NCBI RefSeq assembly: GCF_000005505.3
Contig: NC_016131.3
Coordinates: forward strand, 38,850,855 to 38,914,854
Direction of reading: 5' to 3'
Length of the DNA: 64,000 nucleotides
DNA from: Brachypodium distachyon
Taxonomy: Eukaryota; Streptophyta; Magnoliopsida; Poales; Poaceae
The position numbers and the translations under genes were made by a program. Under the pieces are notes generated by a model. It saw only the letters and a list, made by a program, of their open reading frames with translations. It ran no database searches and was not told the DNA's origin. This document shows positions 12,801 through 23,748 of the stretch, piece by piece (position 1 is the stretch's first letter; the number at the start of each line of letters is the position of its first letter).

Positions 12801-13422
12801 CCACTAGATATTAGAATTTCTTTATTAGAATAACTATATCAACTAATGACATGCTCAGTTTGCTTTGCAGTTGAAATACCTAGAATGTACTGCTAGCTAT
12901 TCGTCTATCACTACTCTTACATGTCTGGATAGGATGTTTACGGTGTCTCAATTTTTGCTGTCTAGAGTAAAAGGGCAATTCGTCAGTCTGGGAAGCACTT
13001 TATATCCCTAACATATGCTTGTAAATGTTTGAGTTTTAATTTGTATCGCCTTGTTTTTAACATTTGACCAGCTTATCTTAAACACGGATGAAACTAAATA
13101 TGGTGGTTGCGGGGAGCTCAACAGTAGTCAGTATATGAAAAGGACCAATGACAAAAGGTGTTATTTTCAGGACTCAAATAATCTGTCTTTTTGGTTTGTT
13201 TTCTTGCTGGATATATCCGTATTGTGCACACCTAACATAAACAGTATTACTTTCTTGTAGGGTTGATGGTTGTCGAAACTCCTTGGAATTGACATTAGCA
13301 TCTAGAAGTGCTCAGGTAGGTAGCTGAAAAGACTGCCCGCCCTTTACATCTGATTGCATTTTGTTTTAATCGAAAACACATATTTCCAGGTATACAAGTT
13401 GGTCCGAATTTTGAGAATTTAG
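882..13422 (+). CDS. SBE3: 1,4-alpha-glucan branching enzyme 3-like protein, C-terminal half (5' end outside window)
   Basis: Fourteen exons splice with GT-AG borders into one open frame of 418 codons plus TAG: 882-989, 1216-1306, 1392-1493, 3798-3900, 4348-4485, 4607-4669, 6134-6241, 6527-6604, 6728-6835, 7119-7199, 8395-8499, 13072-13157, 13261-13315, 13390-13422. The protein follows GH13 branching enzymes: DIVHSY (905 on), [39 protein letters not shown], then a C-terminal beta domain ending in [10 protein letters not shown]. It matches the divergent plastid SBE3/BE1 (EMB2729) clade, not SBE I or II. At the usual nucleophile Asp it has His (1429-1431). The acid/base Glu is kept (3895-3897). 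The last catalytic Asp is Asn (4664-4666). Branching activity is therefore unlikely, in line with what is known of the Arabidopsis member. No stop or frameshift interrupts the exons, so the gene looks functional. Full-length members have about 850-900 aa. The introns at 1494-3797 and 8500-13071 are swollen by transposons; those at 4670-6133 and 7200-8394 hold no recognised gene. Confidence 0.93.
2298..2511. mobile_element. Stowaway MITE in SBE3 intron
   Basis: The left end reads CTCCCTCCGTCCCATAATAT and the right end is its inverted match, with TA on both sides (2296-2297 and 2512-2513). Stowaway elements (Tc1/mariner type) duplicate TA on insertion. At 214 bp it is longer than most copies in this window. 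Confidence 0.9.
2585..2685 (-). mobile_element. tRNA-derived SINE fragment in SBE3 intron
   Basis: The minus strand carries an RNA polymerase III A-box-like TAGCTCAGTTGG (2662-2673). About 30 bases further on is a B-box-like TGTTCGAGTCC (2621-2631), followed by a T-rich tail. The cloverleaf arms do not pair as in a working tRNA, so a SINE head is the better reading. The ends are approximate. Confidence 0.5.
3992..4104. mobile_element. Stowaway MITE in SBE3 intron
   Basis: A 113-bp palindromic element with ends CTACCTCCGTTCCATAATTC and the inverted match, flanked by TA (3990-3991, 4105-4106). It is a close relative of the copy at 37647-37759, and the inner part around ATGGATGTATCTA is shared with several other copies here. 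Confidence 0.9.
6963..7095. repeat. Partial direct repeat, period 102, before an SBE3 acceptor
   Basis: About 31 bases beginning GCTATACAGTGCATATTTTT occur at 6963 and again at 7065; the rest of the 102-bp unit has diverged. The second copy ends shortly before the acceptor of the exon at 7119. It looks like an old intron duplication. Confidence 0.7.
7459..7690. other. GC-rich insert in SBE3 intron
   Basis: This block of about 230 bp is clearly richer in GC than the AT-rich intron around it and has GCCGG-type runs. It has no exon borders that fit the SBE3 frame. It is probably a transposable-element fragment; I cannot name the family. Confidence 0.4.
9553..10146. repeat. GTAC-rich repeat, copy A
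   Basis: I count 28 GTAC tetranucleotides in about 600 bp, where about two would be expected by chance. They sit in loose repeats such as AAGTACCTCGT and GGTACATGA without a fixed period. A second copy lies at 31561-31873. Both are preceded by a related stretch containing CTGACAACTTTT and CT-rich runs (9440-9545 here). This is likely a non-autonomous transposon of a family I do not recognise. Confidence 0.7.
10182..10378 (-). pseudogene. NLR resistance-gene fragment (Rx-type N-terminal coiled-coil)
   Basis: The minus strand from an ATG at 10378 encodes [20 protein letters not shown], followed by [28 protein letters not shown] sequence in shorter recognisable blocks: [12 protein letters not shown] and [10 protein letters not shown]. 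This is how the Rx_N coiled-coil domain of grass CC-NBS-LRR proteins begins (family knowledge). The match stops after about 55 residues at the border with the GTAC repeat, and no NB-ARC or LRR part follows. It lies antisense in an SBE3 intron. It was probably carried in by a transposon. Confidence 0.65.
10697..11010 (-). pseudogene. LINE-type reverse transcriptase fragment (zinc-binding C-terminal part)
   Basis: The minus strand reads [19 protein letters not shown], then VWHQVLSAL and later [19 protein letters not shown]. This order (CxLC..E...HLL..C....VW, then LW..RN.. V.NG) is typical of the zf-RVT region of plant LINE-like reverse transcriptase proteins. No RT catalytic region lies beside it, and stops break the frame upstream. 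It is a dead fragment inside the SBE3 intron. Confidence 0.65.
11011..12023. other. Unassigned part of the large SBE3 intron
   Basis: At 11011-11560 the sequence is GC-rich with several overlapping short ORFs but no protein family I recognise. At 11580-12000 it turns AT-rich and has no recognisable feature. It may be the rest of the composite insertion that begins near 9430. Confidence 0.4.
12033..12801. mobile_element. Foldback Mutator-like element (MULE) with 9-bp target duplication
   Basis: The ends GAGTAAAATGCACC and GGTGTATTTTACTC are inverted matches. The flanks are a perfect 9-bp direct repeat, CACTAGATA (12024-12032 and 12802-12810), the duplication length typical of Mutator elements. 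The inverted arms run about 330 bp each (about 12033-12360 and 12465-12801) and agree at roughly nine bases in ten by eye. They surround a spacer of about 100 bp. No transposase is encoded. A transcript of SBE3 that includes this intron could fold it into a long hairpin. Confidence 0.88.
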
Positions 13423-13453
13423 TCTGTCAACAATAATTACTGTTGATAGACTA
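13420..13453 (+). other. Inverted repeat over the SBE3 stop codon
   Basis: Arms of 13 bases (13420-13432 and 13441-13453) pair with one mismatch around an 8-base loop. The left arm starts with the TAG stop itself, so in mRNA the hairpin would begin exactly at the stop codon. Confidence 0.6.
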
Positions 13454-14944
13454 AGTAATCGTTGTCCTTAGAAGCTGGACCATCAATGCCAATGTCCATA
13501 CTCACGCAAGTTGAAAATTTGAATGGTGAAACTGAGGTATGGCCGTATAGGCAGTCTGACCTTTTCGTCTAATGTACACTCTGAATGTTGCTTGGTATGC
13601 CCTAGGTTTGGGATAAGGGGGACTATCTAGTGCAAGCCCTTATTTGGTTGCAAACATTTAAAACAGTTGGGTTTGGTTTGCCCACTGGCCTCTTTGGATT
13701 GAACAATTTCCATATACGAATTTTGTATGGCTTTTAATCCACACAACATTTTGCTATAGAGTTCCTTTGGTTAAAAGGAATGAAACCTTTAAATTCCTGA
13801 GGATTGCTTTTGATACCCTAATTTCATAGGAATCCTAGTAAGATGTTAATCATTTTAGAAAATTTCCTTGGTATCTTTCTTTCAAGGTGAAACAAAAGCC
13901 AGACATGCATTTAATTCAAAGACCTATTTTGAAGCAGGTAAAGGAAAAGCTAGACTAGGATGTCATGGCACGTGGAATCTCAGCTACACTACACAGTGAC
14001 CTCTCGTGATGCCTTGTCTGGATTATGAAATCATCTCGTTCCAGATAGAGGTGAACTCCCGGAGGTACAACACGTGCATGCAGGCTGCTCGATTGATGAT
14101 TAGCGGTTCAGATCGAGCATAGCGGGATATAGCATAAATATATAGGATCCAAAACCCAACAAAATTAGGTTTCGGTTGACTAGGATTTGTTCGGATCCAC
14201 AAAAGGCTAATGTTTATTCATTTGTGACTCTTCTTTACCATCGTCATGTATGTGACATCTACTGCTCCTCTGTTCCATATTAATTGGCTTGTATTAAGTG
14301 CCTGCTCGGTATGGCTTCTGCTCCTAAATTCTCATCGGGAGTTAGAGGAGCGGAGCCAAACACCTCTAACTCCAGAAAAACGGATCGACAGAGCAGGCGT
14401 GGAGCAGAGCCGAAAATGAAATAGCGACCCTCGCACGGATTCTCCTAGCGGTTCGTTCTTTTTTTTTTTCGTAACAGCCAAACGTTTTCTGCAGGCTGGT
14501 AGAACTAGAGGTTGGAACAACCCCTGACCCTGATCTCAGGTCGCAGGGGTGCTCGTTGGGAGGCTGGGGCTTTGAAATCCCAGAGCTAGGGATTTGTGGA
14601 ACAAGGAAGGGACCGGGACGTAGATTTATTTAGGGTTTAATTTCTTGCTTGATTCTGAATAACCAATCCGCGCCATTATATAGCCTACGGATTACAATTG
14701 ACTTGGAAAAGAAGAACACCTAATCTTGATTAACAGATATGGTAACAATAGAGAAACCTTTTAAGGGACAAAAACTCTAACACAACCAACTCTGATTTCC
14801 TAACATATATTTAAACTTTCTAACTTAACTCAATCCAGCGCCCTTGGAGGATCTTTGGACTTGGTGCGCCGTTGGTAAAATTTGTGCAAGCTTGTCCCAC
14901 CTGACAGCGTGACAAGATAGAAACACTTCATCCTGCGGGGCTAT
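13454..14944. other. 3' flank of SBE3 and spacer
   Basis: The SBE3 3' UTR should lie in the first few hundred bases. A stretch at about 13741-13900 (with AGGAATCCTAGTAAGATGTT) resembles part of the MITE at 34907-35437. Around 14290-14530 are GC-rich inverted motifs of probable transposon origin. No gene is recognised. Confidence 0.4.
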
Positions 14945-15650
14945 TGCGTTTCCTTGGAAGTTCCTTCCGCTGTTTGGGCTGACATCCCTATGGATTTTGT
15001 GGAAGGACTTCCAAAGGTTGGTGGCAAATTGGTTCTCCAAGTATGCACACTTCATTGCCCTTGCTAGCTCATCCTTACTCCACCTCCTCAGTGGCACGTG
15101 CTTTCTTCACTGAGATCGTGTGTCTCCATGGCCTTCCGATCTCCGTATCAGATTGTGACCCAGTGTTCACTTCTAATTTTTGGAAGGATCTGTTCAGCAT
15201 GTGTGGAACCAAGCTAAACATGAGTTCAACGTTCCATCCTCAATCTGATGGTCAGTCCGAGGTTGTTAACAAGACCATTGCCATGTACTTGCGCTGCATG
15301 ACAGCTGATCATCCTCGCCAATGGGTGCGTTGGTTGCCATGGGCTGAGTACTGCTACAATACCTCTTATCATTCAGCTCTCAAGAGGACGCCATTCCAGG
15401 TGGTTTATGGGCGTGCACCTCCATCTCTTCTAGATTATTCACCAGCTTCAGTGCGGACATCCGCGGTGGACAGCGAGCTCCAAGATCGAGACATTTTCTT
15501 GCCGATGTTCGCTCCGGCCTCCTTCAAGCTCAGGAATATTCCAGGCGAATAGTTTTGGTTGCGTCTACATCATTGGACAGCTGCCTCTATGTCAGGTGCA
15601 TCAAAGGGGAAGCTTGGTCCTCGCTATAGAATCTTCGGGGTGCTTTTCTT
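14945..15650 (+). pseudogene. Ty3/gypsy integrase remnant
   Basis: The order is PMDFVEGLPKVGGK (near 14990), SKYAHFIALA in another frame, then from 15060 an open stretch with SVARAFFTEIVCLHGLP, CDPVFTSNFWKDLF, FHPQSDGQSEVVNK and WAEYCYNTSYHSALKRTPF. This is the core and C-terminal region of a plant Ty3/gypsy integrase. KGKLGPRY follows near 15605, after an in-frame stop at 15550-15552. There is a frameshift near 15040, and part of the block after GGK is lost. No RT or gag lies upstream, so it is an isolated dead fragment. Confidence 0.85.
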
Positions 15651-18600
15651 GAACTTGCTTGTGTCAATTTTGATGAACATCACCACTTGATGTTATCCAC
15701 TCATGGCTTATATGAAATCTTCCTTTTGATGCCAACTCATGAGCAGAACCGTTGCTTTACTCTCCATCTTGTTATGCAATAATGAATTCTTCACTTGAAG
15801 TGCTTGTTCCATGACTTGGTCAACCATGGCTCAATTTATGAGCACGCCATAACCTTATCATGAAGCCATATCTTGAATCCTTCTCTTGTATTCATACTCT
15901 CAAGACCTTAATCCCTCATGGCTCAACTCATGAGCCCAAATATGACCACCTTCAAGTTCCACCTTAGAATCATATCTTGGTCGATTCTCAATCTTCATAT
16001 GAACTTCATATATAGCTCAATGCTTTTATTCATAGGGATTGTCATCGGTTACCAAAAACCCCACCAATCCAATTGACAAATCTCATATATATCTTTATGT
16101 CCATGACATTTATCATTGAATTAACCAAGTGGTCTTCATGTATTTCCTATGGACATTCATTCAAATATATCTCAAATAAAACATTAGTCCATAGGGATTG
16201 TCTAATTACCAAAACCACACATGGGGCAACATGCACTTTCAACACGTCTCCACAACTCAATTGTAAGCTCCTTTCCGAATCCACAAGCACCACCACACCA
16301 AGGATGTCGCCTTGAGGAGACTATCCGGCTATGGGTCCCAAAATTCCAAGAGTAACAAAATCTACAAAGGAAACAAGGGGAATCAACCTTTTGCTTTGGT
16401 GAAACCCTAGATCTTGGTCTTCTCCTCCAATCGTCAAAGAATCACCAGGAGGCGAACTCTATGGAGGGAGATCTAGCACTTTGAAGCTTTAGAAATGTTG
16501 TGGAGAGAGTTGGGCTTCGGATAAGTTCATCCCGAGGTAGGGGATGACTATTTATGGGGGTCCCAAAATCTAATCATTATGTTGAGTCTGCGAGGGGAGG
16601 AACTTCCGCGGATTTGGAGGAAGTTCTGGTACCCCAGAAGTTCCACCCTTATTCTGGTCCAACTTCCGCAATTTCCACAGGAAGTAAAAGAAACATCATG
16701 GAGGTAGGGCGGACGTTGGCCGGACGTTCCGATGTACCTGACGTAGGGCCGGAACTTCCGGGCTTGGAACAGACCTGGCAACACAATTAGACTTTGGGTG
16801 GCTCTCTCTCGCACGGCTAGGCTTTATGCGGATGCAAATATGGTAGATTTGTGTACGTGAAGTTGATTCACCCATTACTTTCCCATGTGGACTCACTCTT
16901 AATAGAATGAAGTTCCTACGACTCAATCAAATTGAAAAGCCGCTAAACACCGCTATGTTGCTTTCCTTTTTGAAGGCAACAAATCGTCTTGTGCCATTTG
17001 ATCTCAAATCTAAAACACTTAGGCACACGATTAGTCCACGTGTCATGTTGTCACTAACACCAAAATACTTAGGAATGGAAATGCCTTTTCCACTGTTCTG
17101 TCTAGAACAGATGGATCAGGCCTCTATTGTGATGGGCTTCACTTAGCGGCCAGACGGAGTAGGCTATTTTGGCTTGAACAGGGTTTGTGGCGACTGTTAG
17201 TGTGGTGGTCTATGAGACTTTGGGTAACTAAAATTGCAAGTAAAACCAATCAGACGTGAGCGCATACCGTCATTTGGTTCTTTATCCCGTTTAGGTCAGT
17301 TAAGGACCGAGATTCGTGTGATGTTGATCCAAGCCACGAGCGTACAACCTCACGGTATTGTATGGGCGGTATCCTGATTCTTCCCCTGACTTGCTTTAGC
17401 TGGGAGTCCAGAAGTATTTAGTTGCGGTGTTTAGTTGAGATTGGTTTGATAGGCAGTCAACAGGATGGGTATCATTTGCGCGGCCTATAGCCCATGAGTT
17501 GGGTTGTGCAGCCTTGGATTCTGGAATGCCAACCTGACGTCGGGAGGGTTGGTATTGCCAGCGGAAACTCTAGGGGTGGCTCCCAAGTTTAGGTCAAGTC
17601 GGGCAGAAGTGTCATGTCATAGTCCCTGGTACACTCACTGTAGTGTGCGGCGAATCTGGTGCATCGGATGGCGCCTTGGGAATTATGTCATTAGGGTAAA
17701 GTTGTACATCCCTGTAGGGTTAAGTCTATTCGAATAGCCGTGACCACGGTTACCGTTAAGCTTGGTTATATGCTCGTATATAGTTATTCACAGAATGAGT
17801 TTCAGTCAGTAGTCTTGGCAACGGGGTGTTGCGACACTGGCTAGAGATTTGATTTGGAGATGGTGACTTGATGATGTGGATCTGAGATGGACATGAGTGG
17901 ACTGGGATGTGACTTGTGAAGTGATCTGTGAGGTGATCTGCGAAGTGACTGGTGAGTCTGGTGTTGTTGTGCATGACGGCTAGACGTAGGGATGACAGGA
18001 GGTCTACCTGCGAGAGCCCAGTTATAACTGAGCAGTTCGAGAATGATTACAACTGAAACCTTAAAGGAATGACTAAAACTTGATTAGCAAACAATGTATG
18101 CTTAGAGATAGCTTATCTTCATGCTTTAGAGAATGATTATTGCAGTACAAACTGGGAGACGACCATTGTATTGTTATAGGTGATTGTCGTAGATGTACCT
18201 CAGCTGGAAGTACACCTATTTGACTATAACTCACCTTGGTCAAATCTCTCGTATTAACAAGTGTTGTTAATTAACTACTTTAACAATAAACTTTTAGACA
18301 TAAGTCTTGCGGGTGCCCTAAGGACTCACATTTGCCCCATTGTTGTTCAGAGTATTACGACGAAGACTAGTAGGACTTCTACCACGTCGGCTATAAGCCA
18401 TGTGATTAGATGGATGCCACCGATTATCTTCAGCCATCTTATGATGACTTGTATATTCTTCCGTTGTACTCCATTTATTCTTATGTTGCATTCTTATTGT
18501 ATTCAACGGTTTGTACTTTGCATCGGCATTGTAATAATTAATTAACATGTTGTACTTTATGTACGTATCTGAGCTGTGATGTGATACTTAAATGGATATG

Positions 18601-18723
18601 TGTACATACTTGCTTTGTTTCCGAAAGGACGCGAGCATATCCCACGTCTCTTCCAAGTGGGATTTGATATACGTACCTACCATAGCTCTTTTACTATGAA
18701 CTACAACTAACAAATAAGGAATT
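15651..18723. other. Retroelement-derived spacer, probably LTR pieces
   Basis: No coding gene is found. Segments at 16020-16320 (two copies of a CATAGGGATTGTC block, near 16035 and 16191) and at 17150-18720 look like gypsy LTR or untranslated DNA. I cannot fix their ends. At 17830-17960 there are short imperfect GTGATCTG repeats. Confidence 0.4.
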
Positions 18724-21700
18724 TGTCGCACCCGCACTGTGAGACTCCAAGACTAAATTTATGCAATTTAGTTCCAAATGCTAACTCGCGCATAAATCAA
18801 ATCCCAGTGCCTCCCTACGATGAACACTTCACAACATACACGCAATGTGTTCACCGCAGGTTGGAACAACAATGATATCATTACATCACTCTAAGACACA
18901 AGCATCAAATCAAGCTCATACATGGAGCAAAATACCAAGTTATTACAACTTCTGGATACATGTCCACAATCATCATTACACCAGCGGAAGCAAATTAGGC
19001 CCGAGTACGGACAAATTAATTATTGCCTAAGAGGCTGAAACTGAAAAGGAGAGCCCGCCACAAGTTCACAGAACCCTGCTCTGAAATCTTCTGGCTAAAC
19101 GTCGAAACTGTCGTCGTCGAACTCCACGAAGTAACCACTCACCTGTTCCTCCGGAAACTCTAGAGAAAACAACGTTGCAGAGCAACTGAGTACAAAGTAC
19201 TCGCAAGACTTACGGGAGATCTAAACTAGATATGCAACAAGTCTCAAAGGATGGATAAAATGGTGGGTTATGCAGCTGCGATATATATGGAGAGACACAC
19301 TAATGACATTGTCTAATTAGAGGATAAGAAGCGTCTACCAAGTGAGGTGATGAGCTAACAACTAACACCAAACAAACACAACCTCTTATCACCCCCTCAA
19401 CCCCTTGTGAGAAAATGATCCAAAGGCACTCACTCTTGAGCAGTTTTAAGCATATCCATGATTAAGGCTAATTACTACTCAAGTTTAAGAGATTAAGTTA
19501 ATTAATTGGTATGAGTTCTCTATGATCAAGTCGTCCATAACCGCGGACCAACCAAGTCGTCCATAACCACGGACACGGCTTTCCGAAATATTTATCCCTG
19601 CAGGGTGTTCCAATTTACCCGTACACGTTCATCCAACCCTTGATGCCACTAGCATGGAACACACGCAAAAGCATGTGCTAGCAGGATTGAGCGACACGAC
19701 GTTTCCAAGCCCCACAACTAATCCAGGGAACCACTCAACTGAGTCTAATCCGAAACGAGAGCCCGGCCGAAGCGTCGTTCGGACTCAAGAGTTGCGGGAG
19801 CAGCCGGTAGTGGTTCAGTGTCCGCAGAATAACCACTCCAGACGTGTGCCGCAGTCATATATGTATGCAAAGTACCAACAAGTCTTCAAACACAACACCA
19901 GTGTATATGCGATATGCCAAATGAAACGCCGGAACTATGTGGCCCCTGGAAGAGCTACGAAATGAGTACTAAGCCAAGGGGGAACCCATATATTCTCCCA
20001 CGAGCTGTTAGCGCGAAGTTTCTTGGGTCGGCGAAAACGAGAACTCGGTCCTTAGGTCGGCGCCAATGGAACAAAACACCAATGCGTTAGCACGGCCTTC
20101 CATCGTTGCCTTGTGCAGGTAATAACATGTCACAGATTAATAATTGCAATTAAATACAGAAAAGTGGCGTGTGGATGTAGCAAGTGTATAACCCCAAGTA
20201 AGGACACTAGACTAGCAATCTAAGCAAACTTTTAATGACCAACTAGGGCAATAACAAACATCTGACATGGTAATAGGATAAGGAACAAGACAACATGCAT
20301 TTGAGTAGAGCTGACTAAAGCTATGCAATTCTAGAGGCATCGTGACAATAACCGAGAACGTAACTTAATGCAAGAATGATAGGGAGGCATTGGGTATAAT
20401 CAACATGTTCAAGGAATGGCTGCTTGCCTGGATTCTCGGTCGTTGGGCACCGAGAGAGGGGATCCGAAGAAGTGTGGGAATAAGCATACATAGAGTGCAA
20501 TGTGCAATCAAGGATGCATGGCATGTGATAGAATGATGCATTCGATTTAAACAAGAGTGCTAGGCATTTAGTGAAATAGATTAACCATTAGATGGTAACA
20601 TGGATTATAACAGTGGATTCACCTTGCTCAAATATATTAAACAGTAACATGGTCATAAAGTACAGGTTCCAAAGAATACCTCACATTTTTACAGAAGGTT
20701 CAAATTCATTACCAAATTTAAACTAGGAGCTACACAAGTTCTTATGTATGAATTTCAAATCTGGGACAGATTTGAAATTTGAAACCTCAAAATGTAAATC
20801 TAATTGCACAGTTAAATTTCTTGCATTTTTCTGATTCCAAAACATATATGGTTTGCCCAAATTGGATTTAGCATGCATTTACTAGAAATTAAACAAGATT
20901 AAACACAATTTTCTGCAATTAAACAAAACAAAAAAGAAAGCCACACAGATCCGGCGCATGGACTCGGTCCATCGGGTGCAGCGCTGTACCAGGCAACTGA
21001 CAGGTGGGTCCATGAGGGTCCATGGGGCCCACGTGTCAGTGGCCGGTGAAACTCCAAAAATTGGGGTTTTTATTCCGCACCGGAGAGGGATCGAACCCGG
21101 GACGCGCGGATCTGGGCGAACGAACAGAGCAAGTAACCAGTCGGGGTGTGAAACGAAGCTTAACATACAAAGGGCGCGAACTCCTTTAACCCGACGGAAA
21201 CTGGCAACTTGCCGGCGCGCAGCGGCCACGGCAAGGGCTCGCCGGTGACGACCACACGGCACGGCGGAGGATCTAACCAATGCGGAAAGCTTTGCGCTGC
21301 AAAAAAAATATAGGTGGCGCGAAGACCACCACATCACCCTTAAGGAGAACGACGGTGCGGCGTGATGAGTAAACTCGCCGGCGGCAACCGAAGCGCGCGG
21401 CGGCGCTACGACGCTACGATGCACCAAAACGCGAACGGAAAGAAGCAGGAGGAAGAAGAGCTCACCCCAAATCCTCAGGAGGAAGCTGACGAGGATTTGG
21501 TTGACGGGCTCGCCGGAATTTGCCGGAGGAGAGGCGGCGGCCGGAGTTGGGGAAGACGAGCTAGGCGTCGACGTAGGCAATCCCGGCCAAATTCCTTGCA
21601 CGCAGACGAAGAGGAAGAAGAGGCGGAGCTCGTGACGCGCTTGGTTCGGCTTGATGTGGTCGGAGACGACGGCGCAGTGCGGCGGCGTCCACGAGCCGAA

Positions 21701-22460
21701 CGGAGCGGCGGCGGCACGAGATATGGGGGAGAGGAAACCCTTCTAGGGTTTGCCTTGTGCTGAGAGGAGAAGGAGACGCGGCGCTGCTTAAGTAGGCGAG
21801 GCGGAAGGCGGTCGCTGTCAAGGGCGAACGTGGCGCGGGGGGGCTCCATCGGCCAGGAGAACAAAAAGTAGAGGAGGAAGAACCCCCCGTGAGAGATGGC
21901 GCATTCTGGAAAAGACGTCTTCGACGCGGGGAGGCGGTAAACGGGGCGGCCCGCTAGGAGACGGCTGCGGCTGCTGGGCCGCTGGGCCGCGCGGGTGGCG
22001 CGCGAAGGGAAGGAGGGCCGAGGTGGCTGGGCCAGCTTGGGCCAAAAGGTAAGCAGGTAAGATTCTTTTTCTTTTTCCTTTTCTGTTTTCTCTCTTTGCA
22101 AATAACTTTGGATTCAAAATTCAAATACCAATTTGAAGAGTTGAGGAATAGGAGATTTAAATATAGTGCTAGTATTTGAAAATGTTCAAATGGATTTAAA
22201 GATTGAAAAATCCATTTGACTCTCTTTTACAAATTATGGAAAAGGAATTCAAACTCAAAGAAGGGAAAATTCATATTTGAATCTTCTAGCAAATTCAAAC
22301 AACAAGAATTCAAACTACAAGTTGAGATGCAAATTTAAAACTCATGTGACACAAATAAATAGGCATGGCATGGCATGGATGCAAATGTAATTGTCACGCA
22401 ACATTTAAATAAATTACAAACAAGTCCAACAAGGGCTGTTGTTGCTCTAGGGCTATTACA
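18724..22460 (-). mobile_element. Large gypsy-type LTR, inverted, probably solo
   Basis: It begins TGTCGC and ends ATTACA, so it has TG...CA ends. On the minus strand its start (TGTAATAGCCCTAGAG, from 22460) matches the start of the LTR at 63437 on the plus strand. Its left 700 bp match 61992-62695, sharing for example the run AGTACAAAGTACTCGCAAGA. The length is about 3.7 kb. A GC-rich stretch (20900-22050) gives many long but meaningless ORFs. No internal retrotransposon genes or primer site adjoin it, and I see no matching 5-bp duplication, so solo status is an inference. Confidence 0.7.
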
Positions 22461-23748
22461 CGCACCCTCAGGGGTCGCAACTGTCCTGGCGCGTGGGCCC
22501 AGCAGCACGCCTAGGCCGGGCTGGCACTCATGCTGCGTGTGGGAAGTCGGGTTTGACCACCCGAAGGGCTGGGCATTGTCGCGTGCCCCCGGCAGGTTGC
22601 ATCGGTTGGCGAGGGTGCGAGCGCACCAAGGGCAGCCACGTGGCGTTACGGGCCTGCGGGCGCGTAAATGCGCATGGAAGCAGGGTCCTGGCGGACGCAG
22701 GCGTGGGTCAGGAATCTCTCTTGTTCATTGACGGGACGAGACCCTGCTCGTCCGTCGGGTGGGCAGCTCGTCAAGTCATATCGATGCAGGGGCAGGCTGG
22801 ACGCGTGGAGAAAGGGCCCCGATGACTGCACCGCGCACCGTAGGGTCAGACACGTGTTTAGGTAGCATGCCCACAGTGTGGAAACCCCTTGCAGTATAAA
22901 AGGAAGACCATGGACACTAGGGAAGGGGATCGACCAGCTTAGAACGGGAAGAAGGGACTCAACACAGAAGGAATAGAACTAGGCAGGGAAGGAGAGACCC
23001 CGGGAGATGAGGGAGTACCCTCGGGACCCTTGTAGCCATCTTTGCTCATCAAGAATCTAGACAAGCAGGACGTAGGGTGTTACGCTCTGGCGGCCCGAAC
23101 CTGGATAAATCTCGGTGGTTGCTTTGATTCATTGCTTGCACGACCCCCTCGCCTTGCATGACCCCCTCGCCCACCTCGAACAGAAAAGGGGGTGCACAGA
23201 TCCCCTGATGTCGGAGCTCAGGTAACGACAGAATTGATCAATTAGGCAGTCATATGCCAGACTACTTTTCTGACCTATTGGACTTCGAGGTTATGCATCA
23301 AACAAATCCTAAAATTAGATATTTCAATGAACCATGACCCCGAAACTCAAATTAGGCAGAACGAAACCCGTAATTTGTGTGGTTTCTCCCAAATATTTTT
23401 GAAACCTGATAACTAAGCGAGTAGTTGTACAAATTAGTCATGGCATAGAAAATTAGTCAAGTGAGTTTGAAAATTAGGTCGGCTGGCTAGCAATATTAGC
23501 TAAGCCAAACAAAGAATCTGGCTGAGTCTTCCTCTACGGATAAGAAAGATAGGGGGAAGGGGCAGGGAGCCCAAACCTGCCCCGTCCGCACCCATCGCTC
23601 GGCAGCTCGCCGACCACGGCAACATTCTTTCTCCCCTCCTTGCTCGCTAGTTCTTCTTCATTGTCGACTGCAACAAAGGGCAAGCAAAGGCGTCTGGAGG
23701 ATCTTTGGCGGGCCAGCTGCGTGAGAGAAGGGGGCGGCGTGTCCTAGG
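22461..23748 (+). mobile_element. Second LTR-like fragment with TATA box
   Basis: It is GC-rich at 22461-22870, followed by TATAAAAGG (22895-22903) and a stretch with GGCCCGAACCTGGATAAATC-like sequence near 23090, which resembles the transcribed part of grass gypsy LTRs. From about 23230 to 23748 nothing is recognised. Its ends are cut by its neighbours. Confidence 0.45.

Noticed and set aside
20882..22117. Long GC-rich ORFs on both strands (up to 239 aa)
   Set aside because: They lie wholly inside the inverted LTR at 18724-22460, overlap in several frames, have low-complexity Arg/Ser/Pro content and no domains.
18724..22465. Target duplication around the inverted 3.7-kb LTR
   Set aside because: The flanks GAATT and CGCAC do not match, so no duplication is claimed.
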